A stretch of 31,420 bases of DNA from a virus: IMG/VR virus record IMGVR_UViG_3300028388_001432, positions 1-31,420 of that record, one strand, 5' to 3'. Shown here piece after piece: positions 18,492 to 27,861 of the stretch. The position numbers and the translations under genes are program-made. A model generated the notes under the pieces. It did not search any database. It had not been told where the DNA came from and saw only the letters and a program-made list of their open reading frames with translations. Each line of letters begins with the position of its first letter. Positions within the stretch are counted from its first letter, which is position 1.

Positions 18492-21400
18492 TCAGCTCAC
18501 CATCGATGCGGTATAAACCACTGTATTTGCAGCGGCGATGTAATAACCAATCAGCAGATTACCGGTAAGGCCGGTGGTGTTATTGGTTGGATTGACCCAA
18601 GTATTCACTGCACCTTTCCAGTAAGCGTCATCAATGCCGACCAATGCAACGCCAGTTGCATTAGTCACATAGATAAAGCCTGACGTGCCAACGTAGCCCG
18701 TGGTCACAGGCGTGCCAAGTGCAAGACTAGTGGCCGCTCCGGTGTGCGTGAAGGTGAAATTAGCGCTTAGGTCAAAGTTGGTGTTACCGCTGACCCAAGC
18801 AACAGGTGTGGTCAGTAGCTTATTTGCCGGGATGGTCGGCAGCTTTGCCAGTTCTAGTACCGGCAGCTTGGCATTGGTCAGCGTTGGAATGTTCGCCAGC
18901 GGGATCGTTGGCAACTGCGTCGTGGGCAGCAGCGCACTGCCATCTAGCGTCGCAAGGCCATTGGCTGCTGCACGTAGTGCAGCAAGATTGCTAGGCACCA
19001 GCGCTCTCGCGGTATCGCTATAGGCAGCAGCCTCGGCGTCGGTGGCAATTTCGATAATCCCTTGCTGCGTCTCAGATGCAGCAGGAAGATTCCCGGTGGG
19101 AATATCAGGCAGTTCGCTGGTGGGCACCTTGCCTGTGCCATCGAGTGAAGCCAGTCCATCAACAGCGCCGCGCAAGTCACCGAGCGTGGCAGGCGTGATT
19201 GCCTTGTTGATGTCCTCTAGCGCTGCTGTCTCTGCTGCAGTGGCAAGCTCAATGATTCCTTGCGCTGTAGTGCTGGCAACGGGCAGCACATTTGGCGCGA
19301 ATGTGGGCGCACCATCGACCGTGCCGTTGATCGTGATGTTGTTGAACGTCGCTTCTTGAAGCGCGTTGAATTCATCAGTGACCGTCAGCGTGTCGAAGCT
19401 GGTTGGCACCACCGGGAAGTCTGGGTCACCGCCAAGCGCACCAAGGCCAGCAGTTTCGATGGTAACGACAGTGTTGGTGCCGAGGTCGTTGATCGTATCG
19501 CCTTGAACGATCAGGCCATCCTCGTTGAAGCCAGTGTTGTAAACCCTGCCGCCCATGTGATTGACGGCGAAGTAATCAACCTTGTGCTGATCGCTCAATG
19601 CCGTCACTTGATACTTCGGCATTGCCTTGGAGTAGTTGCCCTGGCCGGCCCACTCGTAGGCTTGACCGAAAGCGCGGATCAGGCTCGGGCGGTTGAACTC
19701 CATCGGCCAGTAACCGCGAGCGTCCAGCTTGCCGCTTGGTGCAGGGCTACTCAGTGCTGATGGATCCCAGTCGCGTGCTGCGGCGGTGTCTTGCAAGGCC
19801 AGCACTGAATTGACATCACTGGCGCTGTACCCAACGGCAAGCATGAAGTCCGCAATACCGCGATAATCTGTTGCGCTTCTCACCTGCTGAAGAATATCGG
19901 CATCAGTGGTTTGATCGATGCCAAGATCAGTGCTGTCGGGGTTGTTGGAAAGATCTTTGTCAATCAGCACCTCGGGCGCAATAGCGATACGAAGCGCTTC
20001 GATGCCGCGCTCATTGGTGAGCATCGGCAGTGTCGGTTCCCATTCGTCAGTCGAGAACGAATCAAACGCATCGTTGCGCTTGGAGCGATAGATGCGGTTG
20101 GAACTCAATGCAGGCGTACCAACGCGGTAATATTCGCCAGGCGTGAAGCTAGTGGCTGAATCACCGGGTCGCAGTACAACGTTGAAGCGGCTGGATGACA
20201 CGCTACCGCCAGTGTTGTCCACTGATGATTCACTCACCAGGAACACTTGACCGGCGCCGTTATTTGGGTCGAGCTGCGTTGCGGTGCTGCCACGACCACC
20301 AAGGCGAGCCACGAAATTGCCGACAGGGCGTCGCGTTGCAGCAGGGTTGCTGTTTTCGGTGATGATTGAATACTTGCGTTCCGATGGAGTACGGGTATCA
20401 ACTAGGCGGCGAATATAGACGCGATTGCCAACAAGCACCGCAGGATCCATTGTGGTGATGTTATTGATCGCAAGATCACCGCTGGGGTTGACACTGATCA
20501 GCGTGGGTGAACCTTCTGCCCACGGTGTTGCCGCCAACTTCGCCCTTACGTCAACAGCAGAAGATGCATTCTTGTCACCTGGCACGAAACCGGGGCCAGT
20601 ATCACGGCTGCGGTTTTCGATCCAGATGTAGTCGTCTTCTTTGAGCGTGTAACCATAACGGCCAAAGGTAAGGTTGGGATCAAAGGCCGTATCAAGCGTG
20701 ATCACGCCAGTGCCGCTGTCGTAGCCAGCAACGGTGCCGATGGTGACCTGACGGATGTTGCTGCCGTCTGTACGCACCTTAATGGCGCGACGCACGGCTT
20801 TCACAAGGAAGTTCTGATCTTGATTGAAGGCACCGCTGGCAGTGCCGATGCCACGGAAGCCGGATGACAGCAGTGCGGTCAGGCCAAAGTTTGAGTTGCT
20901 GTTGGTGATGGTGCATTCACCACCGCTTGCGGTCCAGTGGTGAACGGCATCACCAATCACAAAACAACTAACTTCCTGCAGAATCGAGTTGTTGATGCAC
21001 TTAAATCCGAAGCTGCGATAATCAACGTCGTAACAACCAGTTTCGTGATTGATGTTGCCCGCAATGCGATAGCGGACATTGTTGATGTCAGAAGCAATGT
21101 AAGCCTCGTAGCTGGCAGGGACGTTCCATGAGCCACTGGCGTAGGTTTCCCATGCGTTCATGTCCTTTTGCAAAGACACGTTGGTGAACTGTGCCACCAC
21201 CATGCTTTTGAAGCCTGTTACCTTGTTGCCATCAAGGAACATGCCGCACATCCCATAATCGGAACGCAGCGAGCAGTTGAACACATACGGCGAGCTGCCG
21301 CGTGTGGAGTCAACAGCAGGAATAGCAGTCCCATCGGGGTAAACGGTAGTGATCTGCGTTTCACCGGGATTGATGAGTTCGACGTCGGCAGGGTTGAGAT

Positions 21401-22142
21401 CAAACGCCGTCGCCACCTTGGCGTAGAAAGCGCTCAGTTCTGCTTCGGCACAGAACTCAAAAGCGGACAGCAGATGGTGCGATGTGGTGACACCGATCGC
21501 ATCTTTGAAGGTGAAGTTGAAGAAGAAGCTGCCGCCAGTGGCCTTGAAGATGGCGCCGCGGGCAGTGGATGGGTTGAGGTTGGCGGCTGGGACCGTGCTT
21601 GGGCGGATGACGGATTTACGCAGATCCTCGCCAACGATGCTGACACCACGAGGGAGGATGACGCCGATGCCGCTGCCGTTGAACGCACGGAGGTTTTCAG
21701 CAGTGGGCGAGAAGGAGCTGCCCCAAGAGCTAACAATTTCGGATCCAGCAGGTGCATTGTCGATGATGTGCTCACCTGGCGACACGCGGATCACAACGCG
21801 GTCATACAGGTCATTACCACTGCCGGAGACAATAGATAATCGAGCCGCTTCGATCAGCGCACGTTGCAGCGTTTTGAACGGGGCGCTCTTGCTGTAGCCA
21901 GCGGTGATCTGCTGGTTGGTAAGCGGCGGGACAGCTGTGCCGTCAGCTACGCCGCTTTCCCAGTCGTCAGTTCCAATCTCAGGATCGACATAGAGGCTGG
22001 TGGTCGTGACTCCCTGGCTCGTGCCACCGACGTAACGACGCGCAGCGACAGCAATGGCAGCGATCTGATCGCGAAAATCAGCTTGAGTGATATCGATGTC
22101 GTCAATCGCGCCAGTCTGGCCAGGCAGTACGATGGCTGTCAC
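18492..22142 (-). CDS. Large beta-helix fibre/tailspike-like protein (1216 aa)
   Basis: A 1,216-residue protein starting with GTG. The first 60 residues include ADFRDQIAAIAVAARRYVGG. SLYVDPEIGTDDWESGVADG and SAPFKTLQRALIEAARLS then mark the start of a right-handed beta-helix of the kind in cyanophage structural proteins. DRVVIRVSPGEHIIDNAPAG and later CMFLDGNKVTG and NSILQEVSCFVIGDAVHH continue it. Near the C-terminus, residues 957-1022 and 1023-1088 are two tandem repeats (QGIIELATAAE... and QGIIEIATDAE...), followed by a Leu-Pro-rich stretch. It probably forms a receptor-binding fibre or tailspike; no polysaccharide lyase active site can be named by eye. Confidence 0.8.
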   Translation of the reverse strand: MTAIVLPGQTGAIDDIDITQADFRDQIAAIAVAARRYVGGTSQGVTTTSLYVDPEIGTDDWESGVADGTAVPPLTNQQITAGYSKSAPFKTLQRALIEAARLSIVSGSGNDLYDRVVIRVSPGEHIIDNAPAGSEIVSSWGSSFSPTAENLRAFNGSGIGVILPRGVSIVGEDLRKSVIRPSTVPAANLNPSTARGAIFKATGGSFFFNFTFKDAIGVTTSHHLLSAFEFCAEAELSAFYAKVATAFDLNPADVELINPGETQITTVYPDGTAIPAVDSTRGSSPYVFNCSLRSDYGMCGMFLDGNKVTGFKSMVVAQFTNVSLQKDMNAWETYASGSWNVPASYEAYIASDINNVRYRIAGNINHETGCYDVDYRSFGFKCINNSILQEVSCFVIGDAVHHWTASGGECTITNSNSNFGLTALLSSGFRGIGTASGAFNQDQNFLVKAVRRAIKVRTDGSNIRQVTIGTVAGYDSGTGVITLDTAFDPNLTFGRYGYTLKEDDYIWIENRSRDTGPGFVPGDKNASSAVDVRAKLAATPWAEGSPTLISVNPSGDLAINNITTMDPAVLVGNRVYIRRLVDTRTPSERKYSIITENSNPAATRRPVGNFVARLGGRGSTATQLDPNNGAGQVFLVSESSVDNTGGSVSSSRFNVVLRPGDSATSFTPGEYYRVGTPALSSNRIYRSKRNDAFDSFSTDEWEPTLPMLTNERGIEALRIAIAPEVLIDKDLSNNPDSTDLGIDQTTDADILQQVRSATDYRGIADFMLAVGYSASDVNSVLALQDTAAARDWDPSALSSPAPSGKLDARGYWPMEFNRPSLIRAFGQAYEWAGQGNYSKAMPKYQVTALSDQHKVDYFAVNHMGGRVYNTGFNEDGLIVQGDTINDLGTNTVVTIETAGLGALGGDPDFPVVPTSFDTLTVTDEFNALQEATFNNITINGTVDGAPTFAPNVLPVASTTAQGIIELATAAETAALEDINKAITPATLGDLRGAVDGLASLDGTGKVPTSELPDIPTGNLPAASETQQGIIEIATDAEAAAYSDTARALVPSNLAALRAAANGLATLDGSALLPTTQLPTIPLANIPTLTNAKLPVLELAKLPTIPANKLLTTPVAWVSGNTNFDLSANFTFTHTGAATSLALGTPVTTGYVGTSGFIYVTNATGVALVGIDDAYWKGAVNTWVNPTNNTTGLTGNLLIGYYIAAANTVVYTASMVS

Positions 22143-22168
22143 GGTTTACACTAACACTTGATTACAGC

Positions 22169-23305
22169 TTACACCCCCATCTTAAGCTCGATCGGGCCGG
22201 TAGTGACAAAGCGTGCTGTCCCGACGATTGCGTCAGAAGCACGGGTGTTGATTGCTGTGTTTGTAACAAGAATATCGCATTTGTAGTACAAATCGCCGGG
22301 CGCGAGCTTGCGTGATGTATCAACGCGATCAGTGATCATAAAGAATTCAGCTTCGGCTTTGGCGCCTTTTTCGGTAAGCAGTAAAAGCTGCATCAATGCG
22401 GTTGAGTCATACTTCTCTTCATCAATACGTCGTTCAACAAAGAAGTCAAACGAGCCACCGCCACTGACGACGGATTTCACACTCTCCCCAAATTTCTGGC
22501 CAACTGCAGTGGTGCTGACATTTTCGGCATCAAGCTCGATGTTCCATTCGCGCAGTTCGCCTTGAATGATCCAAGGGAAACCTCCGACCCATCTGCGTGG
22601 CTCAAGTTCAGCATCGTCGTATTCGCCAGTACCCGCTACTGGCTGCAGGTAGTTTGGTGCATAGTCGCAGATGCTGGCTAGTGTAATTTCATCTCGAACA
22701 TCAGAGAATCTGTAATCTCCATTAGCGGCTAGGCACTCAGTTAACGCGTTGTTGTATTCTTCGGTGCCAGCTGGAGCAATCAGCATGTATTTGAAGCTGA
22801 GCTGCTTTAGATCTATTCGGCTATCGCTAAGTCCGGAAAGCGCAGCGGCGCGGTTGTCATATAGGCTTAACCTGCCGAGTTGATCTTTATAGATAAAGTA
22901 CGTGCCGCTATTTACTGGCGTGCCACGGTTGTAAAAGTAGGTCGTAGTGTCATCAATAAAACTGATAGAGTCACCACTTTGAGTTGTCAGAGTATCTTCT
23001 GCTTGCGTGATTAGAAAAGTTGTGATGCCGGTGTAATATGCGTCGTCATTTGATGTGACGTGAATCCTGTTCGGGCCAAGATCCCAATATGAACCAAAGT
23101 AGCAGCCAACGCCTCCGGGTAAGGTGTCCGCTGAAAACGGCAGGCCGTTGGGTGTGGATAAATAAACTTCGTCCCCATTCCAGAATTCAATGCTTTCAAC
23201 CTGGAATGTATTGATATCCGCTCGCAGTGAATTTTCAAAAACAACAATAGGCTCAGGCGCCTCTCGGCGAAAGCGCACGTTGCCTTCAATGCCGAGAACT
23301 GCCAT
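22169..23305 (-). CDS. Tail protein with tube-like C-terminal domain (378 aa)
   Basis: 378 residues in two parts. The N-terminal 220 residues are beta-rich with many Tyr and Asp (IEFWNGDEVYLSTPNGLPFS, FYNRGTPVNSGTYFIYKDQL). The C-terminal part from about 230 (IIQGELREWNIELDAENVST, then GGGSFDFFVERRIDEEKYDS and LMQLLLLTEKGAKAEAEFFM) has the layout of a tail-tube fold and resembles the whole of the protein encoded just upstream at 23309-23707. It is probably a tail component formed by adding a domain to a tube-like core. Confidence 0.65.
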   Translation of the reverse strand: MAVLGIEGNVRFRREAPEPIVVFENSLRADINTFQVESIEFWNGDEVYLSTPNGLPFSADTLPGGVGCYFGSYWDLGPNRIHVTSNDDAYYTGITTFLITQAEDTLTTQSGDSISFIDDTTTYFYNRGTPVNSGTYFIYKDQLGRLSLYDNRAAALSGLSDSRIDLKQLSFKYMLIAPAGTEEYNNALTECLAANGDYRFSDVRDEITLASICDYAPNYLQPVAGTGEYDDAELEPRRWVGGFPWIIQGELREWNIELDAENVSTTAVGQKFGESVKSVVSGGGSFDFFVERRIDEEKYDSTALMQLLLLTEKGAKAEAEFFMITDRVDTSRKLAPGDLYYKCDILVTNTAINTRASDAIVGTARFVTTGPIELKMGV

Positions 23306-23308
23306 CGC

Positions 23309-23707
23309 TTAGAAGCCGCCAGAAATCGCACCAGACACTTGGAATGACACAGAGCAGACTTGAATGTCTCCAACGCTAACACTCGGCGAAACGTTGGTTA
23401 AAAACGCTGAGCAGCTCAGACTCTTGCCGCCTGCGGTGTCAAGTACAAAACTAACTGAGCTTGCTGCGTTATCACTATTGCTTAGTATGCTGTTTAGCAA
23501 CGAAACGGCCTGACCTTCTGATGGATCGTACATCAACTCAGCCGTGCCAGTTGAGCCGCGCAGTCCGGGTACATAGTTGCGGTCATGCACACCGAGCGTT
23601 GTCGTCTCAAGCGGGTCTTTGCTAATTGTCATGGACCACGACCGTACCTTACCTACAGTGTCGCCATTCCACTGCAGTGCTCCATTCTTTCCAGTAAGTA
23701 CGGCCAC
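23309..23707 (-). CDS. Tail-tube-like protein (132 aa)
   Basis: 132 residues: AVLTGKNGALQWNGDTVGKV, then RSWSMTISKDPLETTTLGVH, GSTGTAELMYDPSEGQAVSL and SVSVGDIQVCSVSFQVSGAI. This is the beta-sandwich pattern of siphovirus/myovirus tail-tube proteins. Its place downstream of the tail-tip genes is unusual, since major tube genes normally precede the chaperones. It may therefore be a tail-associated paralogue, with the main tube gene beyond the right edge. Confidence 0.7.
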   Translation of the reverse strand: MAVLTGKNGALQWNGDTVGKVRSWSMTISKDPLETTTLGVHDRNYVPGLRGSTGTAELMYDPSEGQAVSLLNSILSNSDNAASSVSFVLDTAGGKSLSCSAFLTNVSPSVSVGDIQVCSVSFQVSGAISGGF

Positions 23708-23735
23708 GAATCACTCCAACCTATGAGCATCATAG

Positions 23736-24125
23736 CTAGAAGTCGCGTGTCGCTTCAAGGCTGATGCGGACACTGCTGATGCCAGGTTTGACACGCTGGA
23801 CTTGAGGTGGCGCAGCGAAGTGCCAGATCAGGTCATCGCCACCGTCTGAAACGTAGGCCACAAGCGCGGTGCTGGCTCCATCAAACACTGCACTGGGAAC
23901 CGTTACAGCATCAAGCTGCCCGCGTGATGCGTTCCAGGCATCAAGGAACTGAACAGCGGAGGCATCGGCGATGTTGTCAAAACTGAGCTGCAACGTGGAC
24001 CGCGATCCACGGCTGCCAAAAATACGACGTGACACCACGCCGCTAAGCGAAGTGTTGGACTTGACCGGAAACTCCGGCGCCGTGAAGTCCATTGCTGTTG
24101 GCGTCAGCGCTGGTAGTGCGGCCAT
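23736..24125 (-). CDS. Minor tail protein (129 aa)
   Basis: 129 residues: ALTPTAMDFTAPEFPVKSNT, then VSRRIFGSRGSRSTLQLSFD and NIADASAVQFLDAWNASRGQ, ending WHFAAPPQVQRVKPGISSVR and ISLEATRDF. Proteins of this layout occur beside the tail-tip gene of siphovirus-like cyanophages, with unknown exact role. ATG 24125 is chosen over 24161, because the latter lies inside the preceding gene while 24125 follows its stop by 2 bp. Confidence 0.65.
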   Translation of the reverse strand: MAALPALTPTAMDFTAPEFPVKSNTSLSGVVSRRIFGSRGSRSTLQLSFDNIADASAVQFLDAWNASRGQLDAVTVPSAVFDGASTALVAYVSDGGDDLIWHFAAPPQVQRVKPGISSVRISLEATRDF

Positions 24126-24127
24126 GT

Positions 24128-25666
24128 TCAGGTCTCCACCCAGTAGTCGTCGTTGCTCCACTCAGCGTAAAGCTGCAACGTGCCATCGCTGAGCAATGGA
24201 GCATGAACGGCTTCGATCTCGTAGCCATCCTCGCTTGGCGTGATTGAATCGATGCGATAAGTACGGGTAAGGATCTCGGAGGTCTTAACGGTAAACACCA
24301 CGCCTGCGGGGCTGGCAGTTGTGCCGCTATTGCTCACGGTCAGCGTGCCTTCCGTCACCTCAGCATCCTTGTCGCCAGTCCAGTAAACGATTTCATGATC
24401 GCCATCGTTCAAAGCTGTTGATGACACCAGTTGCCCATCACTTGTAACCGCGCCATTGATGAACTGGTTGTAATGCGTGTAGTCAAGCGCTACTTTGATG
24501 AAGTCGCCAGGAGCGATGGAGCTTGTCAGTGCTTCATAGGTGGTGCTGATCTTTACGGTGTGATCCGCAAGTCGCCTGGCGCCAATGATGAAACGCGCAG
24601 CCTTGAGGGCATGTTGCTCGCTTGTGCAGTATTCCGACATATCAAGGCTTTCGGTGACGCCTTGCCCCCAGTCCTTGTGGTAGACAATGCGTTCTTTCGG
24701 TTCAGGGAACAAGCCGTAGCTGGGGTTAACGTTTTCAGATGGTGCGTTGCCGCCGTAACGTTCTGTTCTGTATTTGACCGACATGGAGATCGGTTGGCGT
24801 TGCTCGGCATCAGCCATCGTTAGCTCCATGCTCATGCAGTTGCCAGCAGTGAAAAGTCCTCGAATTTCCGGCTGCTGCGGGATGGCTTGGTCTAGGTAAA
24901 AGATGCCTCCACGTTCAATCAGCAACAGGCAGTGCGTTGCGGCTGTATCTGCAGCCCACTGACGCCAGTTGGTGTTATTGATCTTTGGTCCGTCATAGAA
25001 GAAGCGGTTGTCTTGGCAGAATTGCGCTGCAGCGGTGAAAGACGCAATGTCGATCTGTTCAGCACTAATTTCGTTGCCAAGTCCATAGCGCTTGTTCAGC
25101 ATGAAATCATACAAGATTTCGGGGAACAAATGCGTAGCGCCAAATTCACCGAGCAGTCTTTGGACTTGCTTGCCTTCGGTGATATAGGCCGATAACTGAG
25201 AAAACTGCGACCACTCTCGGCTTGCCTTTACGTTCATGCCAATTAGGCACAAGTTATCGTATTGCGGCGTAAGCGCATTGGGCTGAATAACGTTGATGTA
25301 TGCAATTTCATGCTCTGGCCCCGAAGAGCATGACGTAGTGATTTCGTCATACACAAAAAACTCAGCCGCTCGTGCATAGCGGTCCAGATATGTGCCATCT
25401 GTATCGGAGGTATAGTCACCTTCTGTCCAGCTAATACCAATTTCTTGCTTCGGGCGAAGTCCTTGGATGTCGAACACTTGATTAAAATCAAGCAGGTCAA
25501 TGTACCGTCCTTTTACATAAGCGCTTCCCTGATCAAAGCCAAGTGACAACAGAGAAGATGTAGCAAGGTTATCGGCTTGCAATTCAATAACTCGCCAAGA
25601 TAGGTTCCTGATTTCCCAGCTTGAAACTGGCTCGATCCGCACTTCCCATGCTGCGTCCCCTTTCAT
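24128..25666 (-). CDS. Tail-tip (J-like) protein, C-terminal piece (512 aa)
   Basis: 512 residues that look like the continuation of the preceding 732-residue gene. The first residues (KGDAAWEVRIEPVSSWEIRN) continue a beta-sandwich pattern normally preceded by more sequence. Later parts are DTAATHCLLLIERGGIFYLD and AARFIIGARRLADHTVKIST followed by SIAPGDFIKVALD, typical of the central tail-tip or host-specificity protein of lambda-J type. In this frame the DNA stays protein-like for 17 codons upstream of ATG 25666 (SGNGAKETPSFNFIRFA). A frame change between the two genes, natural or by error, is therefore likely. The start overlaps the previous stop by ATGA. Confidence 0.78.
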   Translation of the reverse strand: MKGDAAWEVRIEPVSSWEIRNLSWRVIELQADNLATSSLLSLGFDQGSAYVKGRYIDLLDFNQVFDIQGLRPKQEIGISWTEGDYTSDTDGTYLDRYARAAEFFVYDEITTSCSSGPEHEIAYINVIQPNALTPQYDNLCLIGMNVKASREWSQFSQLSAYITEGKQVQRLLGEFGATHLFPEILYDFMLNKRYGLGNEISAEQIDIASFTAAAQFCQDNRFFYDGPKINNTNWRQWAADTAATHCLLLIERGGIFYLDQAIPQQPEIRGLFTAGNCMSMELTMADAEQRQPISMSVKYRTERYGGNAPSENVNPSYGLFPEPKERIVYHKDWGQGVTESLDMSEYCTSEQHALKAARFIIGARRLADHTVKISTTYEALTSSIAPGDFIKVALDYTHYNQFINGAVTSDGQLVSSTALNDGDHEIVYWTGDKDAEVTEGTLTVSNSGTTASPAGVVFTVKTSEILTRTYRIDSITPSEDGYEIEAVHAPLLSDGTLQLYAEWSNDDYWVET

Positions 25667-27861
25667 CGCAAAGCGGATAAAGTTAAACGACGGTGTTTCC
25701 TTCGCGCCATTGCCGGATCAGAACGCATAGCAATACGGAAGAAGCTGTAACGCTTTTCTGGTGTAGTGACCGTACCAGAGCTAAAGACTGTGTTTGCCAA
25801 ATTGTCCGAAACGCTTTCACCGGCAAGGCCATCAGCAGCTTTCCAGTTGATAGATTCATAGCCTGAGACCGTGCTAGGTGTCATTACAGTTGTGTCAACA
25901 GCGTCGATCCTGAGATAAATAAACCGAACCAAGTATTCCGGCTCAAACAAAAAACTATTACTAACCACATCACCGACTTCGTAACCAGATCCGCCATCGT
26001 CAATTGTTACGCTTGTGATTGTTCCACCGCTGACAACTACTGTGATTTGCATATCTTGCCCTGAGGTGCTTTCTGGAAATACTGCCATCGGGCCATAAGT
26101 TCCATCCACAAGACCGCTGATGTCGTTGGTTGGATTGAATTCGCCTGGCACCAGAGTCACCGCAGTCGCTGCTCCCGCAGCGGTAAACTCTTTCTTGTCA
26201 TTTGGGACATCAGCAAAATTGCACAGTCCTTGAATTTGCATCGCAACAGTGCTGCGAATGCCGATCTCAAAATACTGCGTTTCCCTATTGATACTGACGT
26301 TTCCTAATGCACAGCGGAAGATCTGCGGAAATGCCGATGCTGTGTAATATCGTTCGCCAATTTCTCCATCGCCGTAGTTTAGTCCTACGGTTTGAAACAC
26401 CCATGGAGTAGACGGATTAGATGCGACGTTTTCAGCTGGGCGAATTGTCTTGCTGCCAGTTGTGTCAAAAAATCTTGTATCCGTGAGGTCGTAACCAGCA
26501 ACGCCAACTTGGCCAGAACGCACCACGCGGAATGTGAAAAATGCGTTTTGCCCTAACGTTACGGGTTCAGCATCTGGTGATGTTGGGATGCCCTCTAGCG
26601 CACCAAGTGAATAATCTGCTTCACTGCTAAACAAAGGATCGCGTTGAATCAATACTGCCAAGCACGACCCAGCCTTGTAAAGCTCGCCTTCTAGCAATGC
26701 CGAGTCATATTGCTTCTGCCTTCCAGAAACGGCTTGCCCCACCGCGATCAATGTTTCTTGGCCATCCATTGAGCCACTTTCATTGTCACTGTTCTCTGAG
26801 TTAACGACAATTTCAGGAAAGACTAATCCGTCAAATACACCGTCAGATTTTTGACTAAGCATGTAGGTGAAAGTATCGCCTACATCCAATGAAACAATGG
26901 CGCCAGGCGTGCTGCCTTTACTCGTAGCGATAATCCCAGACTTGCTGCTGTAGCAGTATTTGTACTTCCAGGCTTCTGCTGTTGCCTGTGCATCGTCGTC
27001 CGCTTTGTACTCATCGTTTCTGATTTGCAGTATCCTTAGCGGTCGGATGCGAGGATTGACTCGATACCCGAGCCCATTGGCAATGGGTGAGTAAAGACCA
27101 AAACTGGTAGACGTACTCGGTTTATATGCGCCGCAGAATGCAGGGAGCAGATTGCCAGGATTAGTCTCAACCCGAAAAATGTCAGATTCGTATTGGCCTT
27201 GAGCGCCGATATCATTTTGCGATCCAGACAAATAGTTCCCGATCGCCATGCGTCCACCATCGGGCACGCTGTAAACGGCAACACGTTGCAAGTTGCCGTC
27301 AAACGAATAAGCACCAAGCGTGTTGTTTCCGATTGCAAAGCTATTAGGGTGAATAGAGCCGATACTGCCTTCACCGACAAGGAAAACCGCACGCAGCATC
27401 TGACTGCCGCCTAACGACCAGATCTGGCTCCACAGCAACGGAGTGTTGAGGCGAACACCGCCGTACCACTGGCCGTTCAAGAATTCACGCTTGGCATAGA
27501 CCAGTGGAATCGGGTCGCCAAGTGGTGCGACATCTTGAACAGCTTCAAAGCCATAAGTAGGCGCAAAGGCACTTGGCACACGTAGCGTGTCGCCTTGCTT
27601 CTGGCGTGTCGTAAGCTCACCGCGTTCACGTGGCTGCTGCGGGCGCGGTGCCAGCAGCATCGACACCACCGTCAGTCCAACGCCTATGACAAGGTTGGCG
27701 ATGGCGATAATCAGCGCCGTCTCCGCACCAGCCACAACAGCAGGTTGCGGCCCTTCCATGGCGCGGCGTTGCACTTCCGCCTTGTACCAGCGCATCTCTT
27801 CCTCGGTGAGCCCAAGCAGCTCAGCGATGTAGCGATCCTGAGGCAGAAGTGGTGCGCTCAT
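25663..27861 (-). CDS. Tail-tip (J-like) protein, N-terminal piece (732 aa)
   Basis: 732 residues. After YIAELLGLTEEEMRWYKAEV comes a hydrophobic segment (TALIIAIANLVIGVGLTVVS, about 48-67), then PTYGFEAVQDVAPLGDPIPL VYAKREFLNGQW, a section typical of the N-terminal region of tail-tip proteins that close the tail tube. A long beta-rich body follows. The last 14 residues (ARRKHRRLTLSALR) are basic and unlike the rest, while the next gene's frame continues the domain, so this end is probably out of frame. It follows the NlpC/P60 gene by a 4-bp overlap, the same order as lambda K to J. Confidence 0.78.
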   Translation of the reverse strand: MSAPLLPQDRYIAELLGLTEEEMRWYKAEVQRRAMEGPQPAVVAGAETALIIAIANLVIGVGLTVVSMLLAPRPQQPRERGELTTRQKQGDTLRVPSAFAPTYGFEAVQDVAPLGDPIPLVYAKREFLNGQWYGGVRLNTPLLWSQIWSLGGSQMLRAVFLVGEGSIGSIHPNSFAIGNNTLGAYSFDGNLQRVAVYSVPDGGRMAIGNYLSGSQNDIGAQGQYESDIFRVETNPGNLLPAFCGAYKPSTSTSFGLYSPIANGLGYRVNPRIRPLRILQIRNDEYKADDDAQATAEAWKYKYCYSSKSGIIATSKGSTPGAIVSLDVGDTFTYMLSQKSDGVFDGLVFPEIVVNSENSDNESGSMDGQETLIAVGQAVSGRQKQYDSALLEGELYKAGSCLAVLIQRDPLFSSEADYSLGALEGIPTSPDAEPVTLGQNAFFTFRVVRSGQVGVAGYDLTDTRFFDTTGSKTIRPAENVASNPSTPWVFQTVGLNYGDGEIGERYYTASAFPQIFRCALGNVSINRETQYFEIGIRSTVAMQIQGLCNFADVPNDKKEFTAAGAATAVTLVPGEFNPTNDISGLVDGTYGPMAVFPESTSGQDMQITVVVSGGTITSVTIDDGGSGYEVGDVVSNSFLFEPEYLVRFIYLRIDAVDTTVMTPSTVSGYESINWKAADGLAGESVSDNLANTVFSSGTVTTPEKRYSFFRIAMRSDPAMARRKHRRLTLSALR

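Noticed and set aside
21168-21839. 223-codon plus-strand frame
   Set aside because: It is antisense to the large beta-helix protein and has no motif or initiation context.
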